A stretch of 39,629 nt of DNA from DATGJX01 sp035279385 (GTDB taxonomy: Bacteria > Vulcanimicrobiota > Vulcanimicrobiia > Vulcanimicrobiales > Vulcanimicrobiaceae): positions 1 to 39,629 of the forward strand of contig DATEHZ010000120.1 of NCBI GenBank assembly GCA_035279385.1, written 5' to 3'. A program made the translations under genes and the position numbers. Positions 31,647-39,530 of the stretch are shown here, piece by piece. Numbering within the stretch: position 1 is the stretch's first letter; every line of letters begins with the position of its first letter. The notes beneath the pieces are model-generated. The model made no database searches and was not told the DNA's origin. It was given only the letters and a program-made list of their open reading frames with translations.

Positions 31647-32447
31647 TTACTTCTTTTCGAACTCGATCTCGCCGCCGGTCATCGTCGAACCGCCGTAATC
31701 GACAAGAGCGATCACCTGATATCTTCCGGCAGTCAGCGGCTTTCCGGAGGCTTCGATGAGACGCTCACCGCCGCGCTCCACGAGCTCGCTGCCCGGCAGC
31801 GGAACGCGCTCCACCAACTGTCCGTCTTTGCGAACCTCCAAATTCCCGCCCACGTACACGTGGGCGTTTCCGGTGTTTTTGAACATCACGTGATACGATT
31901 CGCCGCCGCTGGAATTGGACGCGGTCAACTTCGTGATCGCGCCGGCGAGTTTCACCGTACCGGGTATGGTTGCATAGATCTTCGTCGCAATTCGCACCGA
32001 AACCGACACGGCTTGCGAGCGTCGCACCGGTCGCGTTTGGAAGAACACGATTCCCGCATACTCACCGCTTAGCGACGATGCTTTCGGAACCGTCAGCGTC
32101 ATGCGTACTTGCTGCGTCGAATCACTGGGAAGATCGAATTCGCGCGGGTTGATCGTCGCCCAGCGCAGGAGCGAGTACGGGCGCGTGCCCGTACGCTCAA
32201 ACGCGTACTCTCCGGTTTTACTCACGCCGAAGTCCGTCATCGTCGAAACGATGTGCACGGTGGCACCGCTGGAGTTTCGTATCGTTATCGGGATGTTGTA
32301 CGGCGGCGTGCCGGGCGGGATCGCCAGTTCGAATTTGGCCGGCGTTACCTCAATACCGAGGCCTTGAGGGGTGGCCGCGCCTATGCCGGCGAGCCCGAAG
32401 CATACCGCAAACAGTCCGAGCGTACGAAAGGCGCGATAGTTCTTCAT
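31647..32447 (-). CDS. Ig-like periplasmic chaperone of fibre operon
   Basis: 266 residues from ATG at 32447 (a TTG at 32456 is less likely). Signal peptide (ALFAVCFGLAGIGAA region), then two Ig-like beta-sandwich domains: IEVTPAKFELAIPPGTPPYNIPITIRNSSG with the entry pattern of PapD-type chaperones, and a second domain with YHVMFKNTGNAHVYVGGNLEV and TAGRYQVIALVDYGG. It has no transmembrane anchor beyond the signal peptide. PapD-like chaperones fold and cap pilin subunits in the periplasm. The domain pattern also resembles DUF916 (WxL-interacting) proteins, so a scaffold role is an alternative. Placed between subunits A and B in the operon. Confidence 0.7.
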   Translation of the reverse strand: MKNYRAFRTLGLFAVCFGLAGIGAATPQGLGIEVTPAKFELAIPPGTPPYNIPITIRNSSGATVHIVSTMTDFGVSKTGEYAFERTGTRPYSLLRWATINPREFDLPSDSTQQVRMTLTVPKASSLSGEYAGIVFFQTRPVRRSQAVSVSVRIATKIYATIPGTVKLAGAITKLTASNSSGGESYHVMFKNTGNAHVYVGGNLEVRKDGQLVERVPLPGSELVERGGERLIEASGKPLTAGRYQVIALVDYGGSTMTGGEIEFEKK

Positions 32448-32462
32448 GGATTCCAACAGTTC

Positions 32463-32488
32463 GCTGCGGGACAGCGACGCCCCGCAGC
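32463..32488 (-). promoter_or_regulatory. Intercistronic hairpin after subunit A
   Basis: GCTGCGGG (32463-32470) and CCCGCAGC (32481-32488) form an eight-pair GC stem with a 10-base loop, in the gap between the subunit A stop and the chaperone start. No T-run follows. In classical fimbrial operons, a stem-loop after the major pilin gene protects or partly terminates its transcript and raises pilin level over downstream genes; a similar role is inferred. Confidence 0.6.
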
Positions 32489-32512
32489 AAACTCACGTCC
32501 TAGCGTTAAGAG

Positions 32513-33232
32513 TTATTTGCCGACGAACGTGTAGGTGACCACGAATTGCGATGCACCGGCAGTCGCAAGCGCGGGAACCACGAGCGCGTAGTCTTCACCG
32601 GCGTGTCCCCCGGAAACCGTCGACGTCGTGTTCAGCACGGTGGCGGCACTCGCCGTCGGTATCTGCGTCATCCCCGTCGGGCACGTGGCGACGGCACCCG
32701 TCGCGGTAAAGCCGGAAGGGGCCGCAGAAACGCCCGAACCCGTCGTACCTGCCGTCGGCAGCGCACCGTTCGGAGCGTAGCAGAGCCACACGCCCGTTGC
32801 GTTGGTCGAGCCCGTGGCTTGTTCGGTAAGCGTGTATCCCGAACCATCATTGGTCGAGATCAGCGCGTCCACCGCGTTCTTGTAATAGCACTCGGTGTTG
32901 TTGTTCGAGAGATCGGGCGCAATCGATCCGAAGAAGACGCCCGTCGAGCTGCCTGCAGCACCGGTCAATGCGGTCGGCGCAGCGGGAGCAGCGGTACACG
33001 CGCCGGAGCCTGCGCCGGCGTTGGTGAGCACCGCCGGCGTTCCGCAGCCCGTGGCTTCCGTGCCGCAGAGAGTTGAGCCGGTGGCGTAGTCAGCATACAG
33101 CGTGATGCTGCCGCTGGCCGTGGTGTTCCAGTTCACGTTTACAGTGGGACTGCTAAAAGTCGTCGCTGCAGACGCCGGAACCGCCGGCAGCAATAACGCC
33201 GCCAGCGCAACGATGGTTGAGAGCTTTTTCAC
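32513..33232 (-). CDS. Fibre-operon subunit A (probable major pilin)
   Basis: 239 residues from GTG at 33232; AAAGGA six bases upstream supports it. Signal peptide (VKKLSTIVALAALLLPAVPASA), then TTFSSPTVNVNWNTTASGSITL, similar to subunit B. The sequence is low-complexity Ala/Thr/Ser/Gly with three Cys-containing loops (LCGTEATGC, ACTAAPAA, ECYYKN). It ends VVPALATAGASQFVVTYTFVGK, the shared Pro-Ala, 12 residues, Tyr-Thr signature. Its position directly after the outer-membrane gene and before a GC-rich intercistronic hairpin fits a major subunit. Related in pattern to spore-coat-U-type pilins, though I cannot confirm membership. Confidence 0.75.
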   Translation of the reverse strand: MKKLSTIVALAALLLPAVPASAATTFSSPTVNVNWNTTASGSITLYADYATGSTLCGTEATGCGTPAVLTNAGAGSGACTAAPAAPTALTGAAGSSTGVFFGSIAPDLSNNNTECYYKNAVDALISTNDGSGYTLTEQATGSTNATGVWLCYAPNGALPTAGTTGSGVSAAPSGFTATGAVATCPTGMTQIPTASAATVLNTTSTVSGGHAGEDYALVVPALATAGASQFVVTYTFVGK

Positions 33233-33290
33233 GTTCGGTCCTTTCACAATGCGCAATACGAGTGCCATCCATGGCAGAATGCGAAAAGCG

Positions 33291-36200
33291 TTACCTAAGC
33301 GTTATCGGCAGCTCTCCTTGGCGGGTTAGCAACAAACCGCGCATCAGCCGTTCAGATATCTTTACAGAGAATGCGTACACCCGGCCGGTCAGCGGACGTG
33401 AAAGTTTTGTAATTTGTCCGTCGGGCCAACGGATCGTATCCCCGGGATGGACGTCGGCGAGAAAGCGCGCGCGTACGGTGACGTACTGTCCTATCACGGG
33501 GCGCGCCGGCGTGATTTTAAAGGTGACCAGCGGCAGACTCGGATCGACGGTCAGATCGGCGTAAACGCTCGTTGCGGACTTTCCTCTGGCGCCCCTGATG
33601 TCTGCGACAATAGTCGACTTTCCGGCGGGCACGACGGGCGGCACGACGATCGTGGCGATCCACGCTTTCCGCTTTGCGTCGTACGCGAACGGCACCGATT
33701 TCCCAAAAGCATGCGCGGTGACGGACTTCACCGCTCCATCTGCATCTACGACCGCTTCGGTCGCGCCATTGGGCGGCAACACTCGCTCGCTGAGCGTCAT
33801 GCTTGCCGCAAGCGTTTCCGTTTCTTTGAGCGAGAATACGACTTGCTTGAGTTTTCGCCCGACGGTGAAGTTGACGCCTTGCTTGTTTTCGTTCCCGTCG
33901 AGCGTGACGGTCAGCGAACCGTTCGCATTGCCGGTGTTGTCGGGAAGCGTTTCCGGATCGATGTCGATCGTGTACGTACCCGCCGGCAGATTGTCGAGCA
34001 TGTACGATCCGTCTTCGTCGGTGATTGCAGCGTAATCGCCGGGTTCGGCAACAACGTACGCATTGAAGACGCCGCCTTTGCGATCCGGGGCAAGCGCCGA
34101 AGCAAACGTTACGTATCCGGCAATAGAACCCAGCGGACTTGCCGTGAAGTTCAGCGTCGAAACTTCACCGTTACGCACGACGACGCTCTGTTTTTCGGCC
34201 GATTTTGCGAAGGTCGCCGAAGCCGGCAGCGACGTTTCGACGACGCTCACGACGTGCTTGCCCGCGGTCAAGCGCCCGAAGCTGTAGGCGCCAAGATCGT
34301 CGGTCCGCGAATAGACCGAATCGTCGAGCTGTACGTCGACGTTCTCCAGCGGCTCGGGCGCGCCGCCCGCATCGCGCCCGAACACGTGTCCGGCGATCGC
34401 GCCGTACGTGCCTACGCGGAAGAATATCTGAGCGGCCTGGCCGCCCGAAACCGTGACCGACGCGTAGGGCTGGTCAACGGTCACACCTCTGGGGAGCGAC
34501 GAGCTCTCGAGCCGCACTTCATGCACGCCCGGACTAACAAAATTGAACTGATAATGCCCGGTGAGATCGGTGCGCTGAACGATTTTGTCGTCGAGAACGA
34601 CGACGATGTTGGCCATGCCGTTGTTGATAGCCGATGCAAAATTATACTCGCTCTGCGCGCTGGTGTCGTTCAAAACGCTGCCGCTAATCGTTGCGGGCAA
34701 TCGAGGGTCGCTGCGTCCCTGCACGACGCCGCTTCCGATGGCAAACGGCGCGGAAATCTGGATGCTGAAGATACGATTGTGCCCGCTGTTCGCAGGATTC
34801 ATCACGTCACGCGTACGCTGCTCTCCGTACGTCAGACCGATCGATGCCGCTGAGGAAAGACGGCGCGATACCGTGATGGTCGGCGCGGTTTGCACGATAT
34901 CGTACGCACCGTTTAGCGTGTGGGTCTGGGAAAGATTGAGCGCAATTCCCGTCGACCCGAACGCTCGAGCGAGCGAGAACGTGCCCATCGACTGCAATCC
35001 CCGCTGATCGCCCGTCTGGCGCGTATTCTGATAACTTGCGGAGGCAGAGAAAAGACCGAACTGCCGCTGCAGCGCGCCGGAGTACGTTATGAGGCCTTGC
35101 TCGTCGCCGTAACTGAGCGTTGCGCGTTGGAACTGCGCACCCAGCAATGTCGAGACTTGCGCGAAATTGAATCCGACTTCACCGGCGAGACCGCCCGTCC
35201 AATCGCTGCCCGACGCGCTGATACGGCGTTGTTCCGTGAGACCGAGCGACGTTTCGACGTTGCTGCGATCGAACAGGTGCGTAAAGGTGACGGAACCGCG
35301 ACGCGACGCGACGCTTTCTTCGGACACGCCGGACGTTTCGACCGACTCATCGAGATCCACGGAATTTGCCCCGGTGGAGTACCGCAGGGAGCCGCCCGAG
35401 AAATTATCTTTCTGCAGTGAACCGCTTCCAAAAGCCAAAAATCCGTTGCCGATGCGGCGCGACGTGACGCTGCCGTACAGTGTACCCGACCCGTAATCCG
35501 CACGGTATTGATAGGAAAACGCGCGCTGCGAGCTTCCATCGCCGGGCCGTATTCGCTCGAGCGCCGCCTCGAGCGATTGGGTGAGCGGGCCGGACGTCCG
35601 CGCTGCGCCCGCGACCGCGGCATCAACGGTGAAGCCGTCTTTGCTGCGGCCGCGATCGATCCCGAGTTCAACGAGCGTGCCGGACTCCATGAGGCGGGCG
35701 CGCATCCCCATCACGTCGAGCATCTTCTGGTTTGCGCCGAACGCGGGACCATTAAAAAAGGTAAGGTCACCGCTGCGAAGCGGCGCAACGGCTGCGAATC
35801 CGCGCAGCGTCTGTCCCATCGGCACGCCGCCTAAGAACGAGAGGGGCTGCGCGCCGTAAACAAGTCCGTATTTGGGCGTATAATAGCCGATCGTCAGATC
35901 GCCAAAATTTGCGTTGTGTAGCGCGAGACCCAGCGGCAGTGCCAGTTGCAGCGTCGTGGTAGCGGTTCGGCGCTGCACGCTCGCGAGCAGTCCGGCGGTA
36001 TCGGTTGCCGTGGAGGTGTTCGTGGACGCAAGCCCGCCGTTGCCGTCGCCGTGAACGCTGCTCTGCAGCCGTTGCCCAAGCGAAAGCGCCCCGGAGATCG
36101 AGAACGTCAGCGGTCCGCCGTGCGCAACTCCGGGCGCGGGCGTAGGAGTCGGCGTCCGGGCCGCATCCGGCGCTTGCGAAGTCGAAGCGGCCGGCACGGG

Positions 36201-36377
36201 CGTCGATGCGGCGGTGACATCCGCAACGAGTACGTGCGCGAACGTAACCAGCGGCGCGGCAAGGGTTGGCTGCAGCCCGCCCTCCAAGGCGGCACCGCTC
36301 AGCGAGAACCCGATCAATGCCAAACCGGCGGCACGCAACAGGAGCGCGAGCCGCCGGCGCTTCCGCCGGTCTTCCAT
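33291..36377 (-). CDS. Outer-membrane barrel with Sdr/Cna-B-like repeats, usher-like
   Basis: 1028 residues. An N-terminal signal region (LLLRAAGLALIGFSLSGAALEGG) is followed by a Pro/Ala/Thr linker (about 55-85), then about 470 residues of alternating beta strands (GTLYGSVTSRRIGNGFLAFG, GLITYSGALQRQFGLFSASAS), typical of a large outer-membrane barrel. Three consecutive SdrD-B/carboxypeptidase-regulatory-like domains follow (about 575-860); each has the pattern VxLDD or similar, RTDxxGxYxF and a conserved LP segment (SSLPRGVTVD, TSLPASATFA, ETLPDNTGNA). The last 150 residues are another beta domain. In order and position it takes the place of a fimbrial usher, but canonical usher motifs are not evident. 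First gene of the fibre operon. Confidence 0.78.
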   Translation of the reverse strand: MEDRRKRRRLALLLRAAGLALIGFSLSGAALEGGLQPTLAAPLVTFAHVLVADVTAASTPVPAASTSQAPDAARTPTPTPAPGVAHGGPLTFSISGALSLGQRLQSSVHGDGNGGLASTNTSTATDTAGLLASVQRRTATTTLQLALPLGLALHNANFGDLTIGYYTPKYGLVYGAQPLSFLGGVPMGQTLRGFAAVAPLRSGDLTFFNGPAFGANQKMLDVMGMRARLMESGTLVELGIDRGRSKDGFTVDAAVAGAARTSGPLTQSLEAALERIRPGDGSSQRAFSYQYRADYGSGTLYGSVTSRRIGNGFLAFGSGSLQKDNFSGGSLRYSTGANSVDLDESVETSGVSEESVASRRGSVTFTHLFDRSNVETSLGLTEQRRISASGSDWTGGLAGEVGFNFAQVSTLLGAQFQRATLSYGDEQGLITYSGALQRQFGLFSASASYQNTRQTGDQRGLQSMGTFSLARAFGSTGIALNLSQTHTLNGAYDIVQTAPTITVSRRLSSAASIGLTYGEQRTRDVMNPANSGHNRIFSIQISAPFAIGSGVVQGRSDPRLPATISGSVLNDTSAQSEYNFASAINNGMANIVVVLDDKIVQRTDLTGHYQFNFVSPGVHEVRLESSSLPRGVTVDQPYASVTVSGGQAAQIFFRVGTYGAIAGHVFGRDAGGAPEPLENVDVQLDDSVYSRTDDLGAYSFGRLTAGKHVVSVVETSLPASATFAKSAEKQSVVVRNGEVSTLNFTASPLGSIAGYVTFASALAPDRKGGVFNAYVVAEPGDYAAITDEDGSYMLDNLPAGTYTIDIDPETLPDNTGNANGSLTVTLDGNENKQGVNFTVGRKLKQVVFSLKETETLAASMTLSERVLPPNGATEAVVDADGAVKSVTAHAFGKSVPFAYDAKRKAWIATIVVPPVVPAGKSTIVADIRGARGKSATSVYADLTVDPSLPLVTFKITPARPVIGQYVTVRARFLADVHPGDTIRWPDGQITKLSRPLTGRVYAFSVKISERLMRGLLLTRQGELPITLR

Positions 36378-36507
36378 ATGTCCTTACCGTGTTTCGGAAC
36401 GGCGGTCGCGGGGCTTAACAAGAAGGGCGTTCTTTTCACGCAATTTTTTCGACCAACCGCCGATATGAGGATCACAGGGAAGTTTCACGGAGGAAGCCTT
36501 CTCTCTC

Positions 36508-37908
36508 ATGGATGTGCTGGGGAGCACGGGATGGGTAGAGCTCAACCTATTCCGGACTCAAATGGACGAGGAACGGCAAGTACGCGCGTTGGCCAGTGGC
36601 CTTCGCGTGATTTCTGCTTCCAATGACCCCAGCGGACTGGCAATCAGTGAAAATCTCCACACCCAGGTCCTCGGCCTTCAGCAAGGCATCCAGAACGTTC
36701 AAACCGCGGGCAATCTCCTTAGTGTCGCCGACGGAACGCTGGCGACGGTCCAAAAAATCCTCACGCGTATCCATTCGCTTATCGTGGAAGCAGCCAGCGG
36801 TCTGAACAGCGTGGAGCAGTTGAACGGTATCCAAACGGAAATCGTGTCGCTGCTGCAAGAGATCAATAAAATCTCGTCAACGGCAAAGTTCAACGGCATC
36901 ACGCTTTTCGACGGCTCGCACGACGGAACGCTCGGACTTACCCCCCAGGCCGAGGCCGTTCAATTAACCGCGGCACCGAATCAAAACGGTACGATCGCGG
37001 GCAGTAACGTGTACGCCCAGCAGAATCCGGGCGTTTCAAATCCCGGACCGCTCCTCTACAATGTCTTTTACGGACAGCCCGGCTTCGTTCCGGGAATGAT
37101 CCAGGTCGAAGTCACCGGATACAGCACGAATCCCACCGATCCCAGTTTCGGAACGCCGCTCGGACAACCGGGCGTGTACGTCAAGATCGTACAATACAGC
37201 ACAAACACCGGTTTTGGCGGCAGCGGCGGCGCGACCGAACAAGTCTATACGCAGGCGATCCCGACGGATACGGGGCCCGACGTCGGAAGCGGCATGCCCG
37301 TCTTCTTAACGAATGCGAACGGAACGCAGAACATGCTGCGGTTCGATCTCGCCAATCTCTCGCAGCAAGATGTGGGCGTCGCAATGGCATTTGAAACGTT
37401 CGATCCGACGAGCCCGTCGGGTACGCCGAGCGGCACCGCGCTGCAAGTCAATTCGACCGGCAGCGAAGGGGGCATCGTGAGCATCAATCTGCCGCAAGTT
37501 TCGAGCAGCGCTCTGGGCATCAGCGGCATCAGCGTACTTGCGCCAAACACCGTCGACGCCTTCAATAATCCGACGGGACAAGATACGTCCAACGAATTCT
37601 CGACGATGGACGCCGAGGCGCGCGTGCAGAACGCGCTCGAAGCAATAAGCGGCGCACGGGCGAAGATCGGCGCGCAAAGCGTTGCGCTGCAAGAGGATGC
37701 GAGCGACGCGGCGATCCAAGCCGTTAATCAAACTGCCAGCGAGAGCGCTATTCGCGACCTCAACGTGGGGCAAGCGGCCACGCAGTTCACCAAAGATCAG
37801 GTGATGACGCAGATCGGCACGAGCGTGCTCGCACAAATGCAATCCGACGCGCGGCTCGTCATCCAACTCGTGCACGGGCTCAACCCGGGAGTCGGCGGAA
37901 AAGTCTAG
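36508..37908 (+). CDS. Flagellin-family protein
   Basis: 466 residues. The N-terminal helical domain keeps the flagellin core SGLRVISASNDPSGLAISENLHTQVLGLQQGIQNVQTAGNLLSVADGTL; the C-terminal domain keeps SESAIRDLNVGQAATQFTKDQVMTQIGTSVLAQMQSDARLVIQLV. Between them is a variable region of about 250 residues (Gly, Asn, Thr, Pro-rich), the exposed part in flagellin filaments. The start MDVLGSTGWVELNLFRTQMDE departs from the usual MxINTNxxSL, and a short tail (HGLNPGVGGKV) follows the usual end. No other flagellar genes are nearby. It is divergent from the fibre operon with 130 bases between. GGAGG at 36489 lies 14 bases upstream of the ATG. Confidence 0.9.
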   Translation: MDVLGSTGWVELNLFRTQMDEERQVRALASGLRVISASNDPSGLAISENLHTQVLGLQQGIQNVQTAGNLLSVADGTLATVQKILTRIHSLIVEAASGLNSVEQLNGIQTEIVSLLQEINKISSTAKFNGITLFDGSHDGTLGLTPQAEAVQLTAAPNQNGTIAGSNVYAQQNPGVSNPGPLLYNVFYGQPGFVPGMIQVEVTGYSTNPTDPSFGTPLGQPGVYVKIVQYSTNTGFGGSGGATEQVYTQAIPTDTGPDVGSGMPVFLTNANGTQNMLRFDLANLSQQDVGVAMAFETFDPTSPSGTPSGTALQVNSTGSEGGIVSINLPQVSSSALGISGISVLAPNTVDAFNNPTGQDTSNEFSTMDAEARVQNALEAISGARAKIGAQSVALQEDASDAAIQAVNQTASESAIRDLNVGQAATQFTKDQVMTQIGTSVLAQMQSDARLVIQLVHGLNPGVGGKV

Positions 37909-37970
37909 CTGCTTGCCTGCCGCCGCGCTTTGCGCCGGCCGGGGTTGACGCAGGCGCCTATACTAAAGAA

Positions 37971-38140
37971 GGATACCTCGCTAGGTGAGGCGTCCACGCG
38001 ATACACAAGCCGCTGCCCAGAAACGTCGAGAGACGCCAACCGGGTAGACCAGACTGCGCCGATACAAGGCGATGTCTAACGCGGCTCCTTCGAAAGCCCT
38101 GGACGGGCAGTCGGGTACGATGCGTGGTGCCAAAGCTTTT
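37971..38140 (+). ncRNA. M-box (ykoK) magnesium riboswitch
   Basis: Matches the M-box consensus in order: GCTAGGTGAGGC near 37980, then CCGCTGCCCAGAAACGTCGA with AGAGACGCCAACCGGGT, GGCGATGTCTAAC near 38068, and GCCCTGGACGGGCAG near 38095. M-box RNAs fold around several Mg2+ ions and, when Mg2+ is plentiful, allow a downstream terminator to form. A TATACT at 37959-37964 could be the -10 element; no matching -35 was found. A terminator hairpin (38176-38201) lies between the aptamer and the MgtE-like gene, as expected for this class. Confidence 0.9.
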
Positions 38141-38175
38141 ACGGCGACTGGGGTATATCGGCGCTCACCGCGCGA

Positions 38176-38201
38176 GGCTGTCCTTCGGACAGTCTTTTTT
38201 T
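38176..38201 (+). terminator. Riboswitch-controlled terminator
   Basis: GGCTGTCC and GGACAGTC form an eight-pair stem (one G-U) with a tiny loop, followed by seven T. It lies between the M-box and the ATG at 38226 and should stop transcription at high Mg2+. Confidence 0.85.
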
Positions 38202-38225
38202 GTTGCGAGAGGGGGTGAGTGCGAT

Positions 38226-39521
38226 ATGACGTTCCATGAAGGCTTCGTCTCCGAATTAGTCGGCCGCCGGGCGACGGTCAACGATCTGCCGATCGGCAAG
38301 GTCGCGGATTTTCTGGTCAACAAACCCGAGGACACGTTCCCGCAGGTGGACGGACTAGTCATTAAAACGGCACAGGGCCCGCGCTTCGCCCCGATGGAGA
38401 CGATCGCGGACGTCGATGACGAAGGCGCCGTCGCGCTCACCGCCGCGCCCAAAGTGCCGGCGCCGCCGGACGAGGATGCACTGCTCCTGGTCAGCGATCT
38501 GCTGGACAAGCAGATCGTGGACGTGGACGGCCGCAAGGTCGTTCGCATCAACGACATCGAGCTGGCCAACACGGGCGGCAAGCTGCGCGTCGTCGCGGCC
38601 GACGTCGGCGTGAGCGGACTGCTGCGTCGCCTGGGCCTAAAGAGCTTCGGAAAACGCTTCACGCCGTGGATATACAAGAACGTTCCGCGCACGCTGATCG
38701 CGTGGAATTCCGTCGCTCCCATTCGCGAAACGAATCCTTCGCACGTGCAGCTCGCGCAGGAGAGCAAATTCGCGCGCATGCACCCGAGCGAACTCGCGGA
38801 GATCATCACCGATCTCTCTGCGCGCGAGGCAGCGGCGGTCATTCATCAACTCGACGACGAGACCGCCGCGGACGCGCTCGAGCATCTCGATGCGGAGACG
38901 CAGCGCACGATCATCGAGGACATCGGCACGGAACGCGCGGCCGACATCATCGAAGAGATGGATTCGGACGACGCGGCCGACCTGCTCGCCGAACTGCCCG
39001 AGGAACAGCAGACGCAGCTGCTCGCGGAGATGAACGAGTACACCGCCGGCGAGCTGCGCGAACTGGTGAAGTACTCCGAGGACACCGCGGGCGGATTGAT
39101 GACCACGGATTACACGTGGATCTATCCGCATCGCACGGCCGAGCAGACGATACGCAAGATTCGGGAGATCGCGCCCGAATCGGAGTTCATCTATTACCTG
39201 TATGTGCTCGACAAGCACGACCGGCTGCTCGGCGTGCTCACGCTGCGCGCGCTGCTGCTCGCGCCGCCGGATGCGACGATCGAGCACATCATGGAAAGCG
39301 ACGTCGTAACCGTCTCGACCGTCACGTCCTCACGCGATGCGGCGGCGACTATCGCTCGCTATGATTTGCTTGCCGTTCCGGTGGTCGACGCGGAAGGCAA
39401 GATGCTCGGGATCGTCACCGTCGATGACGCCATCGACGCGATCATGCCCGAGAACCTGGCAAAAGAGCTGCCGCGCGTTACCGCCCGAAGGACCCCGCGG
39501 CGCACCAGCGTGCCGGATTAA
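38226..39521 (+). CDS. Soluble MgtE_N-CBS protein without channel domain
   Basis: 431 residues. Residues about 5-75 and 85-140 look like two PRC-barrel-type units (VGRRATVNDLPIGKVADFLV, LLDKQIVDVDGRKVVRINDI). Residues about 185-290 are the MgtE N-terminal superhelix (MHPSELAEIITDLS, EEMDSDDAADLLAELPEEQQ). Residues about 295-420 are a CBS pair (EDTAGGLMTTDYTWI, LLGVLTLRALLLAPPDATIEHIM, DLLAVPVVDAEGKMLGIVTVDDAIDAI). In MgtE channels these domains sense Mg2+ and gate a five-helix pore. Here the pore domain is absent and the next gene begins an Nramp-type transporter. It is under the M-box, so the likely role is a separate Mg2+ sensor or gate for that transporter. The ATG at 38226 follows GAGGGGGTGAG. 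Confidence 0.9.
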   Translation: MTFHEGFVSELVGRRATVNDLPIGKVADFLVNKPEDTFPQVDGLVIKTAQGPRFAPMETIADVDDEGAVALTAAPKVPAPPDEDALLLVSDLLDKQIVDVDGRKVVRINDIELANTGGKLRVVAADVGVSGLLRRLGLKSFGKRFTPWIYKNVPRTLIAWNSVAPIRETNPSHVQLAQESKFARMHPSELAEIITDLSAREAAAVIHQLDDETAADALEHLDAETQRTIIEDIGTERAADIIEEMDSDDAADLLAELPEEQQTQLLAEMNEYTAGELRELVKYSEDTAGGLMTTDYTWIYPHRTAEQTIRKIREIAPESEFIYYLYVLDKHDRLLGVLTLRALLLAPPDATIEHIMESDVVTVSTVTSSRDAAATIARYDLLAVPVVDAEGKMLGIVTVDDAIDAIMPENLAKELPRVTARRTPRRTSVPD

Positions 39522-39530
39522 GGAACCGCC

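Noticed and set aside
33263..33276. Small palindrome TGCCAT-cc-ATGGCA before subunit A
   Set aside because: A two-base loop cannot fold as a hairpin and there is no sign of operator repetition; likely chance.
37945..37964. TTGACG and TATACT as a standard sigma-70 promoter for the M-box transcript
   Set aside because: The spacing is only 8 bases, far from 17; only the TATACT is kept as a possible -10.
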